From contig JAIXMN010000005.1 in assembly GCA_025716815.1 (NCBI GenBank), positions 186,001 through 250,000 of the forward strand: a DNA stretch of 64,000 nt, written 5' to 3'. Made by a program: the position numbers and the translations under genes. Under the pieces are notes generated by a model. That model was not told where the DNA came from, did not search any database, and worked only from the letters and a program-made list of their open reading frames with translations. Positions 1 to 14,250 of this stretch are shown here, piece after piece. Position 1 is the stretch's first letter; every line of letters starts with the position of its first letter. This stretch comes from Dichotomocladium elegans (lineage: Eukaryota; Mucoromycota; Mucoromycetes; Mucorales; Lichtheimiaceae).

Positions 1-444
1 TGCTCCTCCTGTTTATTCGGATGCAGCGGTGACGGGATGACAGGAAGGTAAGATCTCCCTGTCGATGAATTTGAAGAGCCAAGCGAGAGTCCAACATTAG
101 ACGTGGATGTTTCTGGTCGTTCTCCTCCGGAACGACCCAAAACGCTCGAGGTCATTGATTCTGAAAGGTTGCTATGTGCGTCGCGGAGGCTTCGGAAATG
201 GGATAAGGTCTTCTTGGAACGATTTATTGATCCGTTACCATAGCCACTGGCGCCCATACTGCTGCCTGTTTCTGATGTCGGGGACATACTAGTGCTCTCG
301 GCCATCTGGTTCGTCCCGATGCGATTCTGGAACATCTTCAATTCGGGCGTCACAGATGCTAGTCGCATGAATTCTTCAAGTCCCGTGTCGTCCGTATCCT
401 ACATAAAAACATTATTACCACAATGCTGTGCCTTGCTTTTTTCC

Positions 445-477
<33 letters not shown>

Positions 478-2506
478 AAAAAAAAAGAACATACGCTGAC
501 AAAATTAATTGAACTATGGTCACTAGCTCGGGACCATCGACGTGTGGCATCTCCACGGCTTGGACTACTGCGCTCCCGGAGCTTATCAAAACTCGGGGAA
601 AATTCAATTCGGCTACGGCTGCTCACAGACCCACTTTCCATACCACCGATGCTTCCGCTATGGCTTTTCTCGCTGACAGACGGTTGAGGTCGCGGATCGG
701 CAACTATATGTTCTCTTTTGTTAATGATTGATCAGCTATCTTGAGCTGTTTCTACATACACATGAGCTCCGCTTGAGGTGATGATGACAGCGAGGGCGAT
801 TTAAAAGGTGACGTGTGTGGCGCAGAGAGCCGCTTTGCTGGATTTGAAGTGCTTCCCGTGCTCCACGGAGGGGTACCGATTGTGTCCACAGGACTTGGTT
901 GGGTTGCTCGTGTGATCAAACCATCTCTACCAGTCGGTGAGCCTGAGGTCGGTGACCCGCGAATTACTAAACTTGACTGTCGTTGCCTCTGCTGTAACAC
1001 TTCTCGTGGGTCAGAAGACCCGAAACTTGGACGGCGTGGTCCAAAGGAGGATGAAAAACGTGGTGATTCGCGGTGAGCTCGCTCCTATGTGAAGTGTGTA
1101 CACATTGGTTTTCATTATTACACATGCACCATGCGTAAGGTGCCACTATCACGCACCTCCTGATCGTCGAAAGAGTAAACAGACCGTGGCCTCTGCTCAA
1201 GTCTATGTTTATCCATAGTCGGCGTGAAAAAATGTTCGTTCAAATCCAGCATACGTGCACTTAGGTCTTGCTCAGAAGAATCTTCTATGCGAAAATCACA
1301 GTTTTTACGATACAGAACCTGGAGTCGAAACGTGCTTCATTGTCCAGATCGTATTAGTCCCACCCTCGTTTTTCCTTCCCTCCTTCTCTATCTCATCACT
1401 CTTTACCCAAGTGGAGTTATCACGTCGGGGAAACCGTAGGCTTGCAAGTCATGTCCATCCCCGTCCACTATGGACTTATCTACCAGACCGCTCATCAGCA
1501 TTCTTCTGATAACTCATCCATCAAACCAATTTTTCTCCTTGTACCTAGTGGCATCTCACTTTCATCATAGGTAGCAATCGGAGTCATGCGATATCCAAGC
1601 GATATTCCGTTAGGTGCACCAAATTGTCTCACTCGTCGTTGAAGTTCATATGCCGGCAGGAGTCTCACAAAGGAATAGAGCGACCTGAAAAAAATGATTG
1701 AACGCTTGTAGAGACTAGGAAGGTCCACGAAGGAATCTGGCAGGGGATGGCTGGGGATAAGAGCTGTGGGTTAAACAGTGGCTTCTTTCCGGATTCCTTT
1801 GTTTTTTATATCTTTGGACTTTACTTCAACGACAAGGTCCATCGCTCCAGCAAGATGCGGTCTTCAGGATAGCGCAGCTCGACTTTATTATATCGTGACC
1901 GGTCATCTGCAATCATCAATGACTGAGTTGGTGTAAGGTCTGAGGTGTCAAGGTATATCTCCAAAACCAGCGGAGGTATTTCTTCATCAACCGACTGAAG
2001 GACCCGCGATCGCCAAAACTTGAGGTCTTCTTTGAGGCCCTCTGCGTCCTGGGTGGCGATGTTGAACTATGGACGTTCTTCAGGATTAGCTTCCGCTTTG
2101 TTGTTGTTGATGCCGCTGCTGCCGCTGCTGCTCATCATACACTTGTTTTGAGACAACCCACCCATTTATTCAGTTTGCTTTTGGCCTTGTCGCTGCTGCT
2201 GGCGATACTGCTGCTGCTACGTTTAATGTTCTGCTCCTTATCAAAGTCTACTCGAGCCTGGACGATCACTTGGGCTGTCTTTGTATAATAATTCTATTGC
2301 AGCATAAGGGACGCGAACCTTTTCATCTTTATCCTTGTCCGCAAGAGAGTCCGTACCTGTATTATATGTTCCAGCTTTGAGTTGCGAGAGTTGGACGATG
2401 TTGAGCTAGACGGGCCTAAAGGGACTACAGGCGTTGACTGATAAGAGCGTGGTCCCGCTTGCGATGTGCTGGTGTTAGATGCGGGTGGATTGCCGGGAAA
2501 GTTCAT
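1..2506 (-). CDS. ATG13: Autophagy protein Atg13, 3' end beyond the window
   Basis: Regulatory subunit of the Atg1 kinase complex that starts autophagosome formation under TOR control. The start codon is at 2506-2504. Exons seen: 2506-2357, 2293-2162, 2066 to about 1810, about 1723-1510, then smaller pieces near 1390-1460 and 1215-1335. The joined N-terminus reads KLEHIIQ/NYYTKTAQVIVQARVDF, then KSKLNKW/FNI, EGLKEDLKFWRSRVL, LVLEIYLDTSDLTP and ERWTLSL, followed by YKRSIIFFRSLYSFVRLLPA: the HORMA-type domain of Atg13 in order. Downstream, NCDFRIEDS and NEHFFTPT match the end of that domain. From about 1200 to the left edge the minus strand encodes Ser/Pro/Arg-rich low-complexity protein, as expected for the disordered, phosphorylated Atg13 tail. 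Exon borders below 1720 are approximate, and a poly-T/poly-A tract at 445-485 probably lies in an intron. Identification is firm; the C-terminal model is not. Confidence 0.88.
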
Positions 2507-3114
2507 CGTTTAAAGTGCATAATAATCGTAATACCGACCGAATGGTTAAGGAGGATGGAGGGGGGTGTACTGAAGATGAAGATAAGGATATAAAAGTAGA
2601 CAAGAATCCAAACAACTTTTCTTGTGGATCGGGACACAGAGGAAGACGTGAGAGAGTAGAGCAGTAAAAAGCGTGGACCTTGGTAGGTAAAGAAGGTGAA
2701 GAGAATGCGGCCGATACTGCGCTTTTTGACCTTCCGCCAATTCGACAAAAATGGAAGGACTTTCGTTTCCAGTTCTGCCATCGTTCACATACACATACAC
2801 ACACACACTCTCTCTCTCGCTCTCTTTTTTTTTTTTTCTCTTTCTTGTTCAGATAGTGTACATTGCATATGGACCTAGTCCTGTATATTTCACAAATACG
2901 TATATTAATTTACCGCAGAAACAGCTGTTCGTCTTCCCGTCTTCAAAACTAAGGAGACCCCATCTGAGTCGTTTAAAATGCGTCTATGATAAACTGATTT
3001 CTAATAAACCTTTTTCAGGCAAATCATCTCTAGAGTTGGGTACGCACAAAAAGTCTAGGGATGTTTCTTTTTATATATATGTTTTCTTCCTTTTTTTTGA
3101 TGGGATTAACTATT

Positions 3115-5589
<2,475 letters not shown>

Positions 5590-8500
5590 GATGAGGTTTG
5601 ATGAGAAGGTGGAAGTGAATAGAAGAAACCTTGCAGGACTGTGCTGCAGCGAGCTTTTATAATCGTCTGTCCTGGCTGTCGCGTCAAGAAACTTTTTGAC
5701 ATCCCGCTAGAGTACAGTTAGCGCCTTCCGCGGAGGGACAAAAATAGATTTGGGTCTGGCATAGGGGATGTCCAAAAATATACTTTACGGCGGGGATGGG
5801 CTACACTGAGAAGGAGAATGTGTGCGTGCGTGTGTGTATGTGCATATTTGGTTGTAAGTCTCTTCGAAGCATTATTGGCCGAGATTGTTTGCCTATCTTA
5901 TCTATCTTTCTGCTGGTTTTCTCCTTTCGTTGTGCCCTTGGAGCATCGCCTACGCATCTACCCCGAATTTTATGAGGCCCCGATGATAATGAGTCTAGAA
6001 TCGCCTCATTTCTTTGTTTGAGACCACCGTGCTAACGTTACAGCTGCTACGGCATATAACCAATATCTTCTTGGTTTTGCCTCTTGGGAACGCGCGTCCT
6101 TAGGAAATGTGTTGTCACCGCGCATATTTCACGACGCGGTGCGTTGTTCCAACATAACCTGCAAATAATCTCTGATCCAAGGATCTACTTTTATTTCCGA
6201 TCACAAACTATTAATAACCTGCCCACCTCTCCCTGTGTATGGACATCAGAGACTACTCATATCAGCTCTTGTTCGTTAATTCTGTTATTTATAGACACCA
6301 GGAGTGGAAGATTTCATCACGGGGGAGGGAGGAATCTGTCTCGAGAGTTGAAGAAGAACGTGTTGTTATCGCACGTCATCTCTAGATTGCATATGCTCAA
6401 ACGTTCCCCCACGCCCTTGATTCAGTTCAGCACCACGTTCGATCGATAAACGAGAACTAGCGGAGCTTCTTCGAACCACCCGCAAAGAGATCCCAAAATG
6501 CATGTCCGTGCGCCAAAACCTCGCCTGGCTACCGGCTCTAAAGACAAGCAAGCACATTTAGTGCAACACGGAATATTGCGGAATAAATGACCCCGTACTA
6601 CTTCGATTTCGTTGTTCAATACATCACAGCAATAGACGGACTTGCTCTTTACATCGATACGGCAGCGACTGCCAACATTGTTAATGTCGATGTGGATAGA
6701 GGAGAGATTGTGTCACAGCGTAGAACTTTCGTGAAAGCTATAATAGCCGAGGTCTTTTAAATCCTTTTGTTGGAGGCAATGTCCAACCCATCAGATGCCT
6801 GTTTATGCCGTATACAATCAACCCCACTTAGGCTGTTGTTAACTTGATGTCTTTCTTAATTACCTGCTAGCATGGTTTCTAAACTAAATACATGTCATTC
6901 GTATTGCAAATACCTTTTCACCTATAAGTACAATCAGCACATTCTATAAGAAAGAGCCATCTATGGCGTTCACCTACTCCATCGCACTCCCGCATATACA
7001 ATCAGTACCAGCCTCACTCTTGTGTCTGTCAAGTGCGGAGGGTACTAATGCCACGGCCTGCTGTCATAGCACTCGTGTTTCACAAGAGATCCTATTGCAT
7101 CGTCGTACAACGCTAACAATCATAGCTCGATGGCTACCAGAAAGCACGTGTTGTTAGTGTCCCGACAACATTATGATTAATTAAGAGTACTAGGAAGTAA
7201 CATATTTTTGTTAGCCATCTGTTAGAATGGCTTAGCCTAACAGGTCAGAAGTCTGAGAACATTAACCTAATGTGGTATGAAATATGAACAGGATTCTCTT
7301 CCTGTCGCTCTTCTCCTTTCTTATGTACGTCCTGGATCGACTCACATGCAGGCTAGTGTATGTGAGAGAGAGGCATTTGGAGGTGCAGTAATAAGTGCTA
7401 GCGATATTTACGATCCCATGTTTTTCATGTATCCAAGAGACTATGGTTATTTCTCTGTTAGCCGTTAGCAATTTCGACATAGTGGATTCCATCCGTTGTT
7501 ATCGTCGTTTTCCATTTTTTAAAATCCTAAGATTGAATTAAAAAAGAAAGAAGAGAGACCATCCGCTTGCTCCAGTCTTCAAACTTCTCCAGTGATTTAA
7601 AATCAACTGAACTTGAGGATTCTACAGTAGTTGCTTTATCTTAGAACCGTGGCATGTCGGTTTTCTTATTATCAGCCGATGATTCTGGAGTATTATGTGC
7701 TGATATTCTACATGTCGACAGATAAGGTAACTGACTTTGCACTATCCCACAAAGTTCGAGGATGGGAGAGAGAGGGGTGGCAAAACGGATGCTGTCCCCT
7801 TTGACGCGGAACTTAGACATTGCTGATCACAAAGAATAGCTACCCGAAGAAGACAGATGAAGCCGTCTTCCAGTATGTCCTTGGTTTTCTCCGGCAAATG
7901 TTCGAACAACCGAGCTGGAATTCGTAGCGGTTGCATGTTCATATCTGCACTGCCTAAAACGGTATGGTTTTTGTGGAGAATCAGTAACTTAGCCTAGTGA
8001 GTACAAGGTAGATGTTTGGCGAGAGGATGCAGGCAAATGGTCGCGATATTCTATTGGAAGCAGTATCCGTGCCATAGACTTTCATCTCGTTCCGCGACCA
8101 AGTGACAGAACCGGGTTACTGACATTATAATTGAGCGAAGCGTTTTCCAAAGCAGCCACAAAAAAATCAAACGCTTGTCAGCAGTTGGGCTGCAGGAATA
8201 GATGCCATCATCAGCAGAGCAGGCATCGACAAGATTCAATAGGAAACTTGGTCACGATCGCTAGGTCATTCCTCTGTATGAACCGCAAGTAGGTCTGATG
8301 AAATACTCACAAGCCACATCTGCTCCAAATGCTTCGACTCCTGCTAAATATTGCTTATAATGGCCTTTGGAAGTTAAGAATAACGACCTGTAGGGATTGC
8401 AATGCTAGTGTATTGAAAAATCCCGGTTATGCTTATGTTCGTCGCGAAAACAAGTTCTGTAAAATGGCCGCTCCCAGTAAGATATTTTTCTGAAGATTTC

Positions 8501-8708
8501 TAATACGAGTATTCCAAAAGGACATACCCGGACGTAAACCGTACTTTATTATTATTGGTGTGAGGGAGGAAGGTATATGGCACGGGTGGGGGTTAGGAGG
8601 AAAAGATACGATTTTGCTGTCATCAAGTTTTTTTCTTGAAAGGGAAAATTTTCGGTCTGACGTCCCAGGGCCAGCTCTCTTTTATCTCCCCACCCCACAC
8701 CATTGACC
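5590..8708. other. 3.1 kb spacer without a recognised gene
   Basis: The first few hundred bases hold the upstream region of GFA1 (including a GT-rich run near 5819-5840) and the last few hundred that of CWC27. Between them the reading frames are short and interrupted and match no family I recognise. I see no RNA gene or clear repeat pair. Confidence 0.5.
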
Positions 8709-10702
8709 ATGTCGAATATTTATGCACTTGAGCCGCATACAAAGTAAAATGACTACACTACCGCGTGGGCAATATAAACTGGACGCTCATCATCACTCCT
8801 ATCTTTTTCACTTGGCATGATGCAGTGCCAAAGTAATTTTGCATACCACGGCGGGCGACATTGAAATCGAGCTTTGGGGCAAAGAGACACCCAGAACGAC
8901 GCGAAATTTCATTCAGCTCTGCATGGAAGGATACTATGATAATACAATTTTCCATCGGATAGTGCGAGACTTTATTGTTCAAGGTGGCGATCCTACTGGC
9001 ACGGGCCATGGTAAGCAGGATCTTCCGATTGATCAGACTTACCTAGAACAGCTAACATTCATGGACTGCTCTATTAGGTGGTGAATCCATCTATGAGGGT
9101 GAGGAGTTTCCCAACGAGTACCACTCACGATTACGATTTACAAGACGCGGACTGGTCGGCATGGCCAATACGGAAGAGGGATCTGCAGGCAGTCAATTTT
9201 TTATTACTCTTGATCGTGCCGATGAATTGACCAAGACGCATACGCTTTTTGGACGGGTAAACAAGAAGAAACAAGGCGGGATGCATTGCAATTCCTTTTG
9301 TTTGGAACAGAATGAAGACTCATAGGCGGTTGTAGGTGGCAGGCGATACGGTGTATAACGTGGTGAAGATGGCGGAGATGGAGACTGATGTGAACGAGCG
9401 ACCTCTCTATCCTCCTCGCATCAAATCGACGGAGATCGTGCTCAATCCATTTGATGATATTGTTCCTCGTATCACCGAGCGCGAGAAAAGGCTTGCGCGT
9501 CAGCTGGAACAACAGAAAAAGGCTGCCGAACTAGAGGAAAGCAAGAAGAAAAGCAAGAAGAAGGAAAAAAAGTAAGCACCGAAGAACCCCAAGGACAGAG
9601 ATTTAGGAAGAAAAGATTGAATCCCCCCTTATGGTAGGCAACTTAATTTGCTCTCCTTTGGGGAAGAGGCCACGGAGATGGAGCCAGCAGAAACGACGAA
9701 GAAAACAACCATGAAAAGTAGCTACGACTTCTTACCCGAAGATCAAAAGATGCCGGCGCCGCCACTACCAGTACTTGCTAAAGCAAGCAAACCCGAAGAA
9801 AAACCTTTGACAGAGCCGCCCAAAGAGGCACAGAAAGAACATGAAATCGCCTCTCCGAAAACCGAAATTCATCGCAAGAGCAGTCCGGTCAAAGCAAGAC
9901 AAGCCAGGTAAGTTCATCCATTTCTGGCTTCGCACACCGTCAGCCAGCCAAGCAAATAGTGCTGATACGCGCTCCGACATAGCCCTGAGATCTCAGAGAT
10001 TGAGCGTTTGAAGCAAGACATTCGCAAAATGGAACGGGATCGGAGAGACGAGCTGGAAGGAGTGGACCGATCTGGAAAAGGAAGTACAAAGAAAAAAATA
10101 TCTTTGATCGAAGAGCAGCGCTTGAAATATGCTCGACGAGGGGCAGCCATTGTCGGTGCTGGTAAAGAACGGAAGAAACGGGAGATTGATGATGTAAGGA
10201 AAATGAAGGGGAAACAACCTTACACACCGAATATTAACACGGCCGGGATCCCAAACAGACTTATTCCAAGCTGTTATCGTTCCAAAAGAAACTTACTGCT
10301 GCCGAACCAGAAGTTGAACATTCAAGAAAGGAAGAACGACCGCCTTGCAAACTGCACTTAATTCCGGATTGTGAATCTTGCTATGACACATCTCAAGACC
10401 AAAGAGCGGACGAAAATGACGACGGATGGATGTCGCATAAACTTATCTTTGAAAAGGATAAAAAGGGCAAAGATCTGATGCAGCGCACGGAGAGCGTGGA
10501 CGACTATGTCGTCATTGACCCACGCGCACGCCAAAACCAGGTAGAACAAGAGGAACGGGACAAGCGGCGAGGTGGCGACAAGAGGCATCACAGGCATAAC
10601 GACTCTGAGCAGCGAAAGAGGGAGCGTGATTATGACAATGATCGGCGGCGGGATGACAGGAAACGGACGCGTGATGACTACTACGACAGGCGGCGACGAT
10701 AA
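8709..10702 (+). CDS. CWC27: Spliceosome-associated cyclophilin Cwc27
   Basis: Cyclophilin-like subunit of activated spliceosomes. Exons 8709-8743, 8826-9010, 9078-9256, 9336-9571, 9638-9907, 9983-10193 and 10271-10702 join to 515 codons. The N-terminal cyclophilin domain reads AGDIEIELWGKE, RNFIQLCMEGYYDNTIFHR, FIVQGGDPTGTGHG, GESIYEGEF-like and GSQFFITLDRADEL. The next piece, ERPLYPPRIKSTEIVLNPFDDIVPR, is typical of Cwc27 rather than of general cyclophilins. A charged Lys/Glu-rich middle carries NLLSFGEEA, another Cwc27 signature. The tail has DDGWMSHKLIFE and an Arg/Asp-rich end. Human CWC27 has lost key isomerase residues and acts mainly as a binding module; whether this one is active cannot be told here. 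Confidence 0.96.
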
Positions 10703-11440
10703 CAGGCATACAGTGGAATGCAGAAAATGTGCCTTTTTTTCTTCATACAGAGTTTTCTAAAATCGAAGTCGCATATTGCCCAAGACGTCTTAAGCAAGGT
10801 GACAATTCAAATAACACATAAAAGGATATAAGATGTAGCTCAAGAAGCTTGGCAAATTCGTTGTCTCTCTTTTTTCCATACGTATTCAATCGAAAATGAG
10901 CATCCATTTCTTTACGAAAATGGTAGGGATGAGCCTGGCTGTCATGAACCTAATGGATTATGCCATTGAAGAGAGGGTACGTGCTTGGTTCAATCTACAT
11001 ATCTGTTCCCAGGGCCGAACAGTGCAACTACCTACACAAACACACACGCACACAAAATTAAATATAAGATGAACAAAAGCAGATACTATCATACATATGC
11101 GCAGCTGCACAACTTGCGCTGATCTAGGCAACGTCAGATTTTTACAAGCTGATGTTTGAGCAGATCCATCAGCTTCTGGCAAAACAGCGAGGGTTACTTG
11201 CACGCTCGCTCAACGCAGCGATTGGGCATTACAGTATGAAAATGAACCGGGCAGTATCTTTTTTTCTAAAAAAAAAAAAGAAAAGCAGCAGAGGATATGT
11301 TTGTGATGGTGTGAGAATTATGTAGAGCTAGAAAGGTAAAACGGATTATCTGACTGGGTAAGTCGGCATTACTGACTATTGTGTGACAATGTGCCTTCAA
11401 AATTTCGATAAGGGAGGAAGACTATGACCGATATAAAGTA
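10703..11440. other. Spacer between CWC27 and transposon copy A
   Basis: 3' flank of CWC27 and AT-rich DNA with an (AC)n tract near 11034-11054 and a poly-A run at 11268-11279. No gene seen. Confidence 0.5.
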
Positions 11441-13055
11441 AAATAAAATGTCGCACAAAAATATTATCAATCTCGCATGGATAAAGAACGCCATTAGTCA
11501 GCAAACGATATCACCTCCCCTTCTTACTCTTTAGCTTACCCCGAAGATAGCTAGGTGCGCCATTGCGGTAGCAACAGCAGAAGGGTTGGAGGAATGACCG
11601 AGGAGAGACGACGACGGACCAACGACAGCACCAGCGGCAGAAGCAACCGAGGAAACAGACGAACAAAAAAGCGACCTCGACGAAGCCATGGTGAGAGACC
11701 TGCGACTGCAGCCAAATCACGGTCCCACCCAAAGCCTACATCCCCTCCCCTCGAGACACTGGAGTTAGGCTGATGTAGTTATCTACAGAGGATCCGGAAC
11801 ATTAGAAGATGGCAGAATGGAAAAAGAGTAACCTATTGCCTTTACTTTGCTCTTGACCACTGACCAACACTGCTCATCGGATTGAGTTCAGACGAGTATC
11901 GTGGAAGCTATGTACATTGTTATCCTCGGCCTCATGGATAGGTGCATTATCCATTACCAAATAATGACCCTTCATATCTTCATACTTATCCATCTCGTAC
12001 ATCGTAGCCTTAAAGAAGCCGAGATAATGTCCACTTACAGTTCCTCTGCTCGCAACTTCAGACTAACCTGCCCTCTCTTTCTTTTCTTGATTGGTGGTTG
12101 TGGGGGTCTCAAGCTACATTGAATGGTACCTGATGCTGAGATTGCTCCAAAGACTGTGGTTGTCTTTTGGTACTGTAACCACTGCAGGAGTCCCTTTCCT
12201 GGACCACGCCATGCTGCATTTCATGTTAATATGGAATCCAGACTCATCACAAAAAAAAAACGCAGCTTTTTGAAATCAATGTCGATCCTTCCCCATCTGC
12301 GCACTCAGCCAAGACACTCTTGGATCTTCGCAGCATTATTCCTGTCTACAGGCTGAAACCGAACCATTTTAATGACAAGTTGCATACGTTTTCATAGAAT
12401 CGATGGAACGTCGTTTTAGGTGCTTTGAGACCCTCAAATCATTGGAGCAGCTACTCTAGGACAATGGATGGGGTCTTCATCAACCCATTCTAAAATAATG
12501 CGCTTATGCTCTTCATTGAGAATACGCGAACGATCCTCTCCCCTTCCCCGCGTTAGGTTTACTTAAAGATGCTATCAGGGTTCCTTCTCGTACTGGAACG
12601 CCCATCGCTGGGCTGAACGAATGTAGATAACTAGCTGTTTTACAGCAGCTGATGCACGCAAGACCTGCTCAAATATCAGTTTGAAAAAAATCCGAGCTTG
12701 TCTTGGGTCAGTGTACGCTGTATAACCGAATGTCTGTATCGTTCCGCTTGGCAATGTGCGTTGGTAATAAGATCAGGGTTATCTTTGCAAGATATGCTAC
12801 GCAGATATCTGGTGCGAGAACCAACAGTTTGCAGAGAGTACCTTTCTTCACCAACGACGTAGCCCATAGATTTAGGAAAGCCACGTTCATCAACAGCATG
12901 AACGTCCCTATCGTAGTGGAAAATAGATTGCTCATTCCAGAATGTAAAGGTGTATAAAAGAGGAAGAGCCAAAAGGACGATTTGTTATCATGCGTATTCT
13001 GCGCAAAACACGATTTATTTTTGTGATCCTGCGACTTCAGAACTGACAGGCCATG
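11441..13055 (-). mobile_element. Defective Tc1/mariner (IS630-type) transposon, copy A
   Basis: Reading the minus strand from about 13050 to 11441 gives the same element as copy B at 16630-18240, in opposite orientation. The N-terminal open frame (12972-12676) contains WNEQSIFHYDRDVHAVDE and is almost identical to the copy B frame. Further on, the minus strand shows pieces of a DDE-type transposase: HINM beside DESGF, then YLVMDNAP, then LNPI-like and KSKVK. These are broken by stops and frameshifts. The outer end carries a GTCGCAC-AAAAATA motif that recurs, inverted and imperfect, at the other end, as expected of terminal inverted repeats. Ends are accurate to a few tens of bases and I could not define a TA target duplication. 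It cannot make its own transposase. Confidence 0.85.
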
Positions 13056-14250
13056 ACTTTGATTTTAGAAATATTTGTTATAACCGATAATATGTGTATC
13101 GTTACACATAGGCGCTGTGATGTGTGGCAATATGAGAATTGAACACTCTATATCGGCAACATCTTTGATCCAGCAAATGTTTTAATACACAGCCCATGTC
13201 TCGTAACCCTGACTCACTCGGAACGTGGATGTATCATCGTAATCTCAGTACAGGATCTTGTTTATCAAACGACGTCGCTTCATCGGTCACATTCTGATAG
13301 AGTGGATTGTCCTTCATCGAATACTTCGGCAGCTGAACCCACTTTATCCTGAGTCATCGCCTGTGTGGATTTGACCATTATGAAAATGGCGTCTGTTGGT
13401 AATAACCACATTGATCGCGAAAAAGTCTATACAGTAAGCAACGTAAAGTAGCAGCGATGAGTGTTGTGGATGTTAGTTTTGTGAAGGAGGATATCATATA
13501 ATACATCACGGTACGCACTTATACTGTAGCATTGTCGATTTTCCTTAGAAATAATGGAGCTTTGAGTAAATAATGTTTTCTTTATCAAACACATCCTTGT
13601 CCTCACTTTCATGCAGTATTTAGTATGAATCTTTATCTTGACTTGATTTCGACTCGACTCTAACACCTTCTATCCTTTGTAAAGGGGATGGGTTGATGCT
13701 TTCCGTTGACGAACGATCTGTTGATGCGTCATTTTCATATAATTTTATGCATGTATATAAAATTTTAAGTAAAGAATACAGTTCATCCGGTATTTCAGCG
13801 AATGACGTTGGGTGCAGACAGAGAGACAGAGGAGAATCGCACTTTTCCTCGCCTAGGGATATGCATACTCACCGATCAACGAGCAATAGATTATATGCTT
13901 GTTTCTTTTGTCTATGGGATTTGTGTAAGCTAAATGATATGCAAATCGCCCTTCAAAACCCTGGATCAGTGGTGTACAGAAGGCGAGGAGGCCGGTACGT
14001 GATCGGAAGAGTGAGACATGACGGAGAACGGCTCAGAAAGGGGGAAGGCAAGAGGCTGTGGGTGAGGAACCGCTGGGTCAACCTGACGAAAAAGTGCGGA
14101 CATTGTGACTGCAGCGTATTACCCAACCTGGGCATCTATTTGGGTCGTCGTTCCTACTCCCCAACTCCCTTCTCTTACCGCTTTCTTTTTCGTGCGTCTG
14201 CCCATATTACTCACTCTCCGCATCTTTCCATCTCATCGACTTCAGAAAAC
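13056..14250. other. Spacer and upstream region of the BAG6-like gene
   Basis: AT-rich DNA. A long open frame that begins at 13693 runs in phase into the BAG6-like gene, but its first part has no conserved content and is probably 5' leader. The pyrimidine-rich stretch at 14150-14250, just before the ATG, resembles promoter/leader DNA of the other genes here. Confidence 0.45.

Noticed and set aside
13693..14250. 5' half of a 331-codon frame in phase with the BAG6-like gene
   Set aside because: Its translation lacks conservation and includes pyrimidine-rich leader sequence; the ATG at 14251, directly before the Ser/Asn-rich start of the ubiquitin-domain protein, is the better start.
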